Assembly: GCA_030425945.1 (NCBI GenBank)
Contig: JAUHZL010000155.1
Location: forward strand, 1 to 7,092
Direction: 5' to 3'
Origin: Alphaproteobacteria bacterium
GTDB lineage: Bacteria > Pseudomonadota > Alphaproteobacteria > Rhodobacterales > Rhodobacteraceae
DNA length: 7,092 bases
In this document: piece by piece, positions 1 through 5,641 of the stretch
How positions within the stretch are numbered: position 1 is the first letter of the stretch
How the letters are laid out: the number at the start of each line of letters is the position of its first letter
Position numbers and translations under genes: made by a program
Notes under the pieces: generated by a model
What the model was told of the DNA's origin: nothing
The model's database searches: none
The model's input: only the letters and a program-made list of their open reading frames with translations

Positions 1-271
1 GCCCCATCATTTCCCAGAACTGCATGTGGTTCCAGTGCTGCGAGGCGTTGTTGAAGATGCCGTTCTGCGCGACCGCGCCCGGCTGGTAGGTGCCGCGGAC
101 GATCTCCTCCAGCGACTTCGCCTCCCACTCGGTCCCGGCGATCAGCTTGTTGCCGTTGTCCACATAGGCCTTGTGGTGCAGGTCGTGGTGGTACTCGAGC
201 GTCTCGCGCGACATGCCGAGATCGGCCAGCGCGTCGTGCGCGTAAGGAAGATCGGGAAGTTCGAAAGCCAT
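1..271 (-). CDS. sodB: Superoxide dismutase, Fe/Mn family, N-terminal part (cut by window edge)
   Basis: This is the first 90 residues of an Fe/Mn superoxide dismutase, a cytoplasmic enzyme that converts superoxide to oxygen and hydrogen peroxide. The N-terminus MAFELPDLPYAHDAL is the typical SodB opening. EYHHDLHHKAYV (residues 26-37) is the N-terminal helical hairpin carrying the first metal ligand, His28. NASQHWNHMQFW (75-86) carries the second, His82. The remaining two ligands (Asp and His) and most of the C-terminal domain lie beyond position 1. Similarity to the E. coli SodB start favours the iron type, but the metal-discriminating residues are not in view, so manganese or cambialistic use is possible. 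The ATG at 271-269 is preceded by GAGG in a G-rich stretch. The gene lies 98 bp downstream of asd on the same strand and probably has its own promoter. The frame is intact as far as visible. Confidence 0.95.
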   Translation of the reverse strand, partial: MAFELPDLPYAHDALADLGMSRETLEYHHDLHHKAYVDNGNKLIAGTEWEAKSLEEIVRGTYQPGAVAQNGIFNNASQHWNHMQFWEMMG

Positions 272-310
272 GAAATGGGCCCCCCTCGTTGCGGTTTCCT
301 GTTGGGGCAC

Positions 311-339
311 AGATGGAGGCTCGCAGGGGCAAAGGTCAA
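311..339 (-). promoter_or_regulatory. Candidate sodB promoter
   Basis: On the minus strand TTGACC (339-334) is followed after 17 bp by CCATCT (316-311). This fits the alphaproteobacterial housekeeping pattern TTGAC-N17-CTATAT at five of six and four of six positions. It would start transcription near 304, giving a leader of about 30 nt before the sodB ATG. The -35 element sits in the loop of the hairpin at 323-351. The call rests on pattern alone. Confidence 0.4.
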
Positions 340-351
340 CCCCGCCCCTGC
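323..351 (-). terminator. Hairpin after asd, possible terminator
   Basis: GCAGGGGC (323-330) and GCCCCTGC (344-351) form a perfect 8-bp stem with a 13-nt loop, beginning 18 nt after the asd stop codon. The position suits termination of asd, but no run of U follows on the minus-strand transcript, so an efficient intrinsic terminator is not certain. The loop contains the -35 candidate of sodB. Confidence 0.4.
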
Positions 352-369
352 CGAAAGCCCTGTTTTCGC

Positions 370-1428
370 TCAGGCCGGAACCCGTGCGGGCAGGGCCTCG
401 GCGATCTGCACCGCGTTCAGGGCCGCGCCTTTCAGAAGCTGGTCCCCCGACACGAAGAGCGCGACGGTCCGCCCCGTCGGATCGCCCATGTCCGAGCGGA
501 TGCGCCCGACGAGGACATCGCCCTCGCCGCTGGCCTCGGACGGCATCGGGAAGTGGTTCGCCGCCCGGTCATCGACCAGCCGCACGCCCGGGGCCCCGGT
601 CAGCGCCTCGCGCACCTGCTCGGGGCTGACATAGCCCTCGAACCGGACGCTCAGCGCGATCGAATGCGCCCGCAGCACCGGCACCCGCACGCAGGTCACG
701 CCGATCGGCAGGCTGGCCCGGCCAAGGATGCGCCGCGTCTCGGCAATGACCTTCAACTCCTCGCCGTTGTAGCCGGTCTCGGGGTCCACCGCGGCGTTAT
801 GGCTGAACAGGTTGAAGGCATAGGGGTGCGGCAGCACCTGCGGGGCATAGTCCTCGCCCGCCAGCGCGGCGGCGGTCGCATGGCGCAACTCTTCCATCGC
901 GGCCCAGCCCGCGCCCGAGGCCGACTGGTAGGTCACCATGTTCAGGCGCGTGATGGTCCAGTTCCGGTGCAGCGGGGCGAGCGCCACCGTGGCAATCGCC
1001 GCGACGCAGTTCGGGTTCGCGACCAGGCGCGGCGCGCCCAGCAGCGCCTCGCCATTGGCCTCGGGCACCACCAGCGGCACCGAGGGGTCCATCCGGAAGG
1101 CCGAGGAATTGTCGATCACCACGGCCCCGGCGGCGATGGCGCGGGGGACGAACTGCCGGGAAATCTTCGCACCGGCCGAGAAGAACGCGATATCGACGCC
1201 CTCGAAACTGGCTTCGGTCAGCTCCTCGACCGGAACAGTCGCGCCGTTGACCTGCATCAAGCGCCCGGCCGAGCGGGCCGAGGCCAGCAGCCGCAGGCCG
1301 GAGACCGGGAAGCGCCGCGCTTCGAGGCAGCGGACAAGTTCGACGCCGACCGCGCCGGTGGCACCGACGATGGCGACGACGGGCGCGCGGGCAGGCGCGT
1401 CGGGGGACAGGGGGGACAGGGCGTTCAT
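370..1428 (-). CDS. asd: Aspartate-semialdehyde dehydrogenase, divergent form
   Basis: A 352-residue NADP-dependent aspartate-semialdehyde dehydrogenase. It reduces L-4-aspartyl phosphate to aspartate semialdehyde, the branch point to lysine (and diaminopimelate for the cell wall), methionine, threonine and isoleucine. The nucleotide-binding loop is GATGAVG (residues 22-28). The catalytic cysteine is Cys141 in ANPNC. TYQSASGAG (166-174), RVPVLRAHS (248-256, catalytic His255) and the C-terminal KGAALNAVQIAE (333-344) are family hallmarks, and the length is close to the usual 335-370. The active-site cysteine is followed by VAAIATVAL, whereas the family usually has STIQ or STAQ, and the first 16 residues form a proline/alanine-rich extension. 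It is therefore likely a divergent or paralogous Asd rather than the standard alphaproteobacterial one. The ATG at 1428 is preceded by the purine-rich GAGAGAGTGAG. It is separated from soxG by a 241-bp leader with attenuator-like structure and followed by sodB. Confidence 0.93.
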   Translation of the reverse strand: MNALSPLSPDAPARAPVVAIVGATGAVGVELVRCLEARRFPVSGLRLLASARSAGRLMQVNGATVPVEELTEASFEGVDIAFFSAGAKISRQFVPRAIAAGAVVIDNSSAFRMDPSVPLVVPEANGEALLGAPRLVANPNCVAAIATVALAPLHRNWTITRLNMVTYQSASGAGWAAMEELRHATAAALAGEDYAPQVLPHPYAFNLFSHNAAVDPETGYNGEELKVIAETRRILGRASLPIGVTCVRVPVLRAHSIALSVRFEGYVSPEQVREALTGAPGVRLVDDRAANHFPMPSEASGEGDVLVGRIRSDMGDPTGRTVALFVSGDQLLKGAALNAVQIAEALPARVPA

Positions 1429-1490
1429 GGTGGCTCACTCTCTCTTCGGGGGGCGAGAGCGGAGCGGGGATGTCATGCTGATCCGATGAT

Positions 1491-1519
1491 CCAACCCCGC
1501 CCGGCTCCGGCGGGGTTGG
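1491..1519 (-). terminator. Perfect hairpin in the asd leader, candidate attenuator
   Basis: On the minus-strand RNA CCAACCCCGCC (1519-1509) pairs perfectly with GGCGGGGTTGG (1501-1491), an 11-bp stem with a 7-nt loop. It begins 7 nt after the stop codon of the small leader frame and ends 62 nt before the asd start codon. The stem is very stable, but AUCAUCGG follows rather than a U-tract. It could act as an attenuating terminator, a pause site, or a second terminator for read-through from the sox operon. Confidence 0.5.
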
Positions 1520-1571
1520 TGTCGTGTCAGTCCTGCGATCCAGACCACACGCCACGACCCCCCGCCGGAGC
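1504..1571 (-). promoter_or_regulatory. Alternative (antiterminator-like) stem in the asd leader
   Basis: GCTCCGGCGGGG (1571-1560, inside the leader frame) is the exact reverse complement of CCCCGCCGGAGC (1515-1504), which is most of the 5' arm plus the loop of the downstream hairpin. The 12-bp pairing cannot coexist with the 1519-1491 stem. A third possible stem, AGACCAC (1579-1573) with GTGGTCT (1548-1542), encloses the first of these segments and overlaps the threonine codons. The arrangement resembles the pause, antiterminator and terminator stems of ribosome-mediated attenuators. Complementarity is read directly; the regulatory role is inferred. Confidence 0.45.
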
Positions 1572-1613
1572 GGTGGTCTTGGTGGTCATGGTTTTCTTCA
1601 TCAGGGTCGACAT
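1527..1613 (-). CDS. Candidate leader peptide upstream of asd, Thr/Lys/Met-rich
   Basis: A short open frame of 28 codons ending in TGA (1529-1527), unannotated by length-limited gene finding. Its first 14 residues read MSTLMKKTMTTKTT: six Thr, three Lys and three Met, all end products of the pathway fed by asd. It ends GVWSGSQD. In-frame ATGs at 1613, 1601 and 1589 give 28, 24 or 20 residues. None has a clear Shine-Dalgarno, though GAAGAAAACC precedes the third; a promoter near 1650-1624 would make the first nearly leaderless. A stable hairpin begins 7 nt after the stop, and a segment coding APAG can pair with that hairpin's 5' arm. The likely role is an attenuation leader sensing charged tRNA, not a functional protein. 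It could instead be a conserved small protein or a chance frame. Confidence 0.5.
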   Translation of the reverse strand: MSTLMKKTMTTKTTAPAGGRGVWSGSQD

Positions 1614-1623
1614 GGGGCGGTCC

Positions 1624-1650
1624 GTTATCAGGTCCGGGACAGCCTGGCAA
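1624..1650 (-). promoter_or_regulatory. Weak candidate promoter for the asd leader
   Basis: TTGCCA (1650-1645) and GATAAC (1629-1624) are spaced by 15 bp on the minus strand, the right place to start a transcript just ahead of the small leader frame. The spacing is short and the -10 fit is four of six. The -35 element forms the loop of the terminator-like hairpin after soxG. Confidence 0.27.
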
Positions 1651-1664
1651 GCTGTCCCGTGACC
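1631..1664 (-). terminator. Terminator-like hairpin closing the sox operon
   Basis: The stem begins 5 nt after the soxG stop codon. GGTC (1631-1634) pairs with GACC (1661-1664), and CGGGACAGC (1635-1643) pairs with GCTGTCCCG (1651-1659), with one bulged base at 1660. This gives 13 bp with a 7-nt loop. No U-tract follows on the minus-strand RNA, as is frequent in G+C-rich genomes. Its position and stability make it the probable end of the soxBDAG transcript or a 3'-end stabiliser. Confidence 0.65.
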
Positions 1665-1669
1665 CTGCG

Positions 1670-2212
1670 TCAGAACAGACCGACCGCCGTGCCGGGCCGC
1701 GCCGCGTTGGTCAGCACGTCCTCGGCATAGCGCGCGACCGAGCGGAAGCAGACCAGCCGCAGCCGCGTCTCGCTCTCCATCCAGAAGGCCGCGGCGATCT
1801 GCGCCAGCCGGGTGCGGCGCAGCTCGCCCGGACCGAACGCGCCCGGGGCCATGTCCACCGGGCAGAGCTTGGCGATGACCTCGCGCACGCCCGGCCCCTC
1901 GACGAGGAAGACCGCCCGCGCGTCCGAGACGTCGAGCGCGAGGTGATGCTGCCCCGCCAGCGCCTCGGCCAGCGACCCGGCCAGCGCCGGCGCGGCCTCG
2001 CGGCCCGTGAAGACCATCAGTTCGTCCGGCGACATCCAGCCGAGCCCCGCCTCGCCGGTGCCGGTGATCGACCGCGTGTCCGGCACCGCGTGGCCGGTCG
2101 CGGCCTCGATGGCGGCCCGGACGGCGGCATCGCCGAGATCGGCGCGCAGGGTCACCATGCCCTGCGGCGGCAGCAGCGTGACGGTGGCAAGCGCGGTCAT
2201 TGCGTCAGACAT
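1670..2212 (-). CDS. soxG: Sarcosine oxidase, gamma subunit
   Basis: A 180-residue protein at the fourth position of a soxBDAG operon, matching the SoxG family in size and order. It is the small structural subunit of heterotetrameric sarcosine oxidase and belongs to the folate-binding, GcvT-like fold family, although it is not thought to hold the active site. Visible features are GLGWMSPDELMVF (57-69), DVSDARAVFLVEGPGVREVIAKLCPVD split across residues 94-119, and FGPGELRRTRLAQIAAAFW (125-143), segments typical of the family. No signal peptide or membrane segment is seen. The ATG at 2212 overlaps the end of soxA by 8 nt and is preceded by GGGGAG with 7-nt spacing, so translation is probably coupled to soxA. 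An in-frame ATG four codons later is a less likely start. If the operon were N-methylglutamate dehydrogenase, this would be MgdD; see soxB. Confidence 0.9.
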   Translation of the reverse strand: MSDAMTALATVTLLPPQGMVTLRADLGDAAVRAAIEAATGHAVPDTRSITGTGEAGLGWMSPDELMVFTGREAAPALAGSLAEALAGQHHLALDVSDARAVFLVEGPGVREVIAKLCPVDMAPGAFGPGELRRTRLAQIAAAFWMESETRLRLVCFRSVARYAEDVLTNAARPGTAVGLF

Positions 2213-5200
2213 TCTGCTTCTCCCCGGCCTTGTCGTAGAACACCGGATCGACGATCCGGGCGCTCAGGACCCGGCCGTCAACGGTCGGGAATTCCAGCAC
2301 CTCGCCCATCCGCGACGGACCGTTCAGCACCAGCCCCATCGCGATGGCGCGGCCCAGCGTCGGGCTCATGTAGCTCGACGTGACGCGGCCCTGCGTGTTG
2401 CCCTGCCCGTTCGCGTTGGTCCCGGACGCTTTGGCATAGGCCCCGTCCGGCAGGCGTTCGTTCGGATCGAGGGTCTCGAGGCCCACCAGTTGCCAGCGCG
2501 TCGGATCGGTCATGTGGACCCGCTCCTGCGCGCGCTTGCCGAGGTAATCGGCCTTCTTCTTCGAGATCGCCCAGCCGAGGCCGAGATCCTGCGGGATCAC
2601 GGTGCCGTCGGTCTCGTCGCCGATCATGATGAAGCCCTTCTCGGCCCGCATCACGTGCAGCGCCTCGGTGCCATAGGCAGTCGCGCCGAAGTCGGCCCCG
2701 GCCGCGTGGCAGGCCTCCCAGAACTCGAGACCGCGCGAGGCGGGCACGGCGACCTCGTAGCTCAGCTCGCCCGAGAACGAGATGCGGAAAACCCGGGCGG
2801 GAATCCCCGCCAGCGTGCCATCGGCCCAATCCATGAAGCCGAGTGCTTCTTTCGAGACATCCATTCCGCCGAGTTTCTCAAGCAGTTTCCGGGCGTTCGG
2901 GCCAACAATGGCCACCTGTGCATAATGTTCGGTCAGGTTCGCGGTGTAGACTTTCCAGTCCCACCACTCGCACTGGAGCCAGTCTTCCATGTGGGCGTGG
3001 ACGCGGTCCGCGCCCCCCGTGGTGGTGTGGCAGAGCCAGGTGTCCTCGTCGATCCGCGCCACCACGCCGTCATCCATCAGGAAGCCGTTCTCCGAGCACA
3101 TCAGCCCGTAGCGGCAGCGCCCGACCGGCAGGGTGCTCATCATGTTGGTGTAGAGCATGTCGAGGAACCGGCCCGCGTCCGGTCCCTTGACCACGATCTT
3201 GCCCAGCGTCGAGGCATCGAGCAGGCCCAGCGAGGTGCGGGTCGCGGTCACTTCGCGGTGGACCGCCTGCGCGTGGCTCTCGCCGCCCTGCGGATAGCAG
3301 TAGGGACGCCGCCAATGGCCGACCGGCTCGAAATAGGCGCCGTGGGCCTCGTGCCAGGCATGCATCGGGGTGCGGCGGAGCGGCTGGAAGATGTCGCCGC
3401 GCGCCTCGCCCGCGATGGCGCCCATGCTGATCGGCGTGAAGGGCGGGCGGAAGGTCGTCGTGCCCACCTGCGGGATCGGTGCGCCAAGCGCATCGGACAG
3501 AACCGCCAGACCGTTGATGTTGCTCAGCTTTCCCTGATCCGTCGCCATCCCGAGCGTGGTGTAGCGCTTGGTATGCTCGACGCTCTCGTAGCCCTCGCGG
3601 GCGGCGAGTTGGACGTCTGAGACCTTGACGTCGTTCTGGTAGTCGAGCCACATCTTCGATTTCAGTTTGGAACCGGCGCCCTGCGGCATGACCCAGACCG
3701 GATGCAGCGGGGCCTCGGCCGGGGCGTCGCCGGCGGGGGCCGGGTCCGACACCGACTTGCCCAGCCTACGCAGCACCTCGGAAATCGCATTGTGCGAGTC
3801 TGTCATCACCGCACCGAGCGTCAGCGCGCCATTGGCGGCGCCGCCGACGGCCTGGTTCGGCAGGCCGTCCGCGCCGACCGGCGCGCGGGCCGGATCGGGC
3901 CGGAACAGCGCCTGCGCCTCGTCCCAGACCAGCTTGCCGCCGGTGTGCGACCAGAAATGCACGACCGGGGACCAGCCGCCCGACATCGCCACGGCATCGC
4001 AGGCGATCTCTTCGAGGATCGACCCCTCGCCCGCCTGCAGGCCGACGCCGATCCCCGTCACGCGCTTGCCGCCCATCACCTTGACGATGGCGCGCCCGGT
4101 CTCGACGCGGATGCCCTGCGCGCGCGCGGCCTCTGGCAGCGCCCCGGTCGCCTCGGGACGCGCGTCGAGCACGGCGGGCACGACCAGCCCGGCCTCCTTC
4201 AGCGCGAGTGCCGTGCGGTAGCCGTCATCGTTGTTGGTCACGACCACGGTGCGGTCCCCGGCGGAGACGCCGTATTCCACCACGTAATCCCGCAGCGCAC
4301 CGGCCAGCATCACGCCCGGCAGGTCGTTGCCGGGGAAACTGAGCCCGCGCTCGATCGCGCCGGTCGCGCTGAGCACCTGCGCCGCGCGGATCTTCCACAG
4401 CCGGTGCCGGGGCATCCCCGGCGCGGGGGCGTGGTCGGTCAGCCGCTCGTAGCCGATCATGTATCCATGATCATAGATACCCGCCGCCATGCAGCGCGTC
4501 CGAAGCGTGACATTCTCCATGCCTTCAAGCACTTGCAGGGTGGCGTCGATCCAATCCTGAACAGGCTGTCCATCAATCGTGCCGCCATCGACGGGGCTGC
4601 GCCCGCCCCAGTGCGCGGTCTGCTCCAGCACCAGCACGCGCAGACCGGCCGCCCCGGCGACCCGCGCCGCGTGCAGACCGGCGACCCCGCCCCCGATCAC
4701 CACCAGATCGGCGAAGGCGTAGACCTGTTCGTAGGTGTCCGGGTCACGGTCCTTCGGCGCCGGGCCGAGGCCCGCGCTCTGCCGGATCACCGGCTCGAAG
4801 ACATGTTTCCAGAACGGCCGGGGATGGATGAAGGTCTTGTAGTAGAAGCCCGCCGGCAGGAAGCGCGCGACATGGTTGTTCAGCCCGCCGATGTCGAACT
4901 CCAGCGAGGGCCAGTGGTTCTGGCTGCGCGCCGACAGCCCGTCGAACAGCTCGGTCGTGGTGACCCGCTGGTTCGGCTCCATCCGCGCGCCGTCGCCGAG
5001 CGCCACCAGCGCGTTCGGCTCTTCGGGGCCGGAGGCGACCACGCCGCGCGGACGGTGATACTTGAACGACCGGCCGACCAGCATCTGGTCATTGGCCAGC
5101 AGCGCGGAGGCAAGCGTATCCCCCTGATATCCCGTCAGTCTCTTGCCGTTGAAGGTGAACTCGACCCGCTTGGACCGGTCGATGCGGCGGCCGCCGCGTG

Positions 5201-5216
5201 CCAGGCGCGTGCTCAT
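2205..5216 (-). CDS. soxA: Sarcosine oxidase, alpha subunit
   Basis: A 1003-residue alpha subunit, close to the usual 960-1000. Domains in order: an N-terminal ferredoxin-like fold (about 14-100) lacking iron-sulfur cysteines, as expected in this family; a dinucleotide-binding domain with VVIGGGVAG (172-180) for the non-covalent NAD+; a second Rossmann part with VVVTNNDDGYRTA (324-336); a linker domain; then a GcvT-like folate-binding half (about 620-1003) with FSGELSYEV (814-822) and GTEALHVMRAEKGF (849-862). This half takes the methyl-derived imine/formaldehyde unit onto tetrahydrofolate, making 5,10-methylenetetrahydrofolate. The start overlaps the soxD stop as ATGA and has GGGAGG just upstream, so expression is coupled. 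Two stretches (about 4600-4440 and 2955-2825) use unusually A+T-rich codons for this gene. The frame is intact throughout. Confidence 0.96.
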   Translation of the reverse strand: MSTRLARGGRRIDRSKRVEFTFNGKRLTGYQGDTLASALLANDQMLVGRSFKYHRPRGVVASGPEEPNALVALGDGARMEPNQRVTTTELFDGLSARSQNHWPSLEFDIGGLNNHVARFLPAGFYYKTFIHPRPFWKHVFEPVIRQSAGLGPAPKDRDPDTYEQVYAFADLVVIGGGVAGLHAARVAGAAGLRVLVLEQTAHWGGRSPVDGGTIDGQPVQDWIDATLQVLEGMENVTLRTRCMAAGIYDHGYMIGYERLTDHAPAPGMPRHRLWKIRAAQVLSATGAIERGLSFPGNDLPGVMLAGALRDYVVEYGVSAGDRTVVVTNNDDGYRTALALKEAGLVVPAVLDARPEATGALPEAARAQGIRVETGRAIVKVMGGKRVTGIGVGLQAGEGSILEEIACDAVAMSGGWSPVVHFWSHTGGKLVWDEAQALFRPDPARAPVGADGLPNQAVGGAANGALTLGAVMTDSHNAISEVLRRLGKSVSDPAPAGDAPAEAPLHPVWVMPQGAGSKLKSKMWLDYQNDVKVSDVQLAAREGYESVEHTKRYTTLGMATDQGKLSNINGLAVLSDALGAPIPQVGTTTFRPPFTPISMGAIAGEARGDIFQPLRRTPMHAWHEAHGAYFEPVGHWRRPYCYPQGGESHAQAVHREVTATRTSLGLLDASTLGKIVVKGPDAGRFLDMLYTNMMSTLPVGRCRYGLMCSENGFLMDDGVVARIDEDTWLCHTTTGGADRVHAHMEDWLQCEWWDWKVYTANLTEHYAQVAIVGPNARKLLEKLGGMDVSKEALGFMDWADGTLAGIPARVFRISFSGELSYEVAVPASRGLEFWEACHAAGADFGATAYGTEALHVMRAEKGFIMIGDETDGTVIPQDLGLGWAISKKKADYLGKRAQERVHMTDPTRWQLVGLETLDPNERLPDGAYAKASGTNANGQGNTQGRVTSSYMSPTLGRAIAMGLVLNGPSRMGEVLEFPTVDGRVLSARIVDPVFYDKAGEKQNV
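4461..4480. repeat. 20-bp near-perfect palindrome inside soxA
   Basis: GTATCCATGATCATAGATAC has a perfect 8-bp central palindrome (ATGATCAT) and matching GTATC/GATAC ends, with one mismatched pair. It is strikingly A+T-rich for its surroundings and encodes GIYDHGY (residues 246-252 of SoxA). Its GTATC ends also occur in the repeats between soxB and soxD and upstream of soxB. It may be chance, or a DNA-binding site inside the gene. Confidence 0.4.
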
Positions 5217-5536
5217 GCGCGGCCCTCCCAGTCAGGACGTTTCGCCCGGATCGCGTCGAGGATCGCCGCGGGCGGCTCGGTGGTCTGCGCGGGATAGGTC
5301 CCGAACACCTCCAGCGTGACCGTGCAGCGGGCGGCGAGGAACCATTTCCCGCAGCCGTTGGCATGCCGCCAGCGCTCAAAATGGACGCTGCGCGGATTCC
5401 CACGATGGAACAGGTAGCCGGTGAACTCGTCGTCCGACGAGCCGGGTCCGAAGCGCTTCAGATGCGCCTCGCCGCCGGGGCTCAGTTCGGTCTCGTCGGC
5501 CGCGAGGCCGCAGTACGGGCATGTCAGAATGAGCAT
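5213..5536 (-). CDS. soxD: Sarcosine oxidase, delta subunit (zinc-binding)
   Basis: A 107-residue delta subunit. It binds one structural zinc ion that helps hold the heterotetramer together. The expected ligands are all present: Cys6 and Cys9 in TCPYCG, and His58 and Cys62 in WRHANGCGKWF. Other family features are GGEAHLKRFG (21-30) and EFTGYLFHRGNPR (37-49). The start was set at 5536 (MLILTCPYCG) and not at the ATG 14 codons upstream, because the family begins this way and GGGAG lies 7 nt before it. The longer frame would begin within the tandem repeats. The stop overlaps the soxA start by 4 nt (ATGA). The gene lies 105 bp after soxB, a larger gap than elsewhere in the operon. No truncation or missing ligand is seen. 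Confidence 0.96.
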   Translation of the reverse strand: MLILTCPYCGLAADETELSPGGEAHLKRFGPGSSDDEFTGYLFHRGNPRSVHFERWRHANGCGKWFLAARCTVTLEVFGTYPAQTTEPPAAILDAIRAKRPDWEGRA

Positions 5537-5565
5537 GTCAGTGCTCCCAGGCAGCAGCGTACGCA

Positions 5566-5620
5566 ACGTCGGTATCACGTCGGTATCGCGTCGGTATCAG
5601 GTCGGTGCGGGGTCGGTGCG
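5566..5620. repeat. Five tandem 11-bp repeats between soxB and soxD
   Basis: Read on the plus strand the units are ACGTCGGTATC (5566), ACGTCGGTATC (5577), GCGTCGGTATC (5588), AGGTCGGTGCG (5599) and GGGTCGGTGCG (5610), all sharing GTCGGT at the same phase. A degenerate sixth unit may follow at 5621. They fill most of the 105-bp soxB-soxD gap. The 11-bp period is close to one helical turn, and it would break a reading frame, so the array is non-coding. No CRISPR-like spacers are present. Confidence 0.85.
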
Positions 5621-5641
5621 GGGCGCGGAGCGGGTGCGGCA

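Noticed and set aside
1435..1650. 71-codon minus-strand frame in the asd leader containing a His/Asp-rich segment (DPDEENHDHQDH)
   Set aside because: It is a different frame of the same bases as the Thr/Lys/Met-rich leader, crosses the hairpin, has no ribosome binding site and shows no family resemblance.
1429..1669. tRNA, known riboswitch or lysine/SAM aptamer in the asd leader
   Set aside because: No cloverleaf or recognisable aptamer core was found; the structures seen are simple competing stems.
4900..5175. Iron-sulfur cluster in the N-terminal ferredoxin-like domain of SoxA
   Set aside because: The segment contains no cysteines; the domain is known to lack a cluster in this subunit family.
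5537..5578. Longer soxD start adding 14 residues
   Set aside because: It starts inside the tandem repeats, lacks a Shine-Dalgarno, and SoxD proteins begin at the downstream ATG, which has GGGAG 7 nt upstream.
5566..5620. CRISPR-like array
   Set aside because: Units are 11 bp and contiguous, with no spacers and no cas genes.
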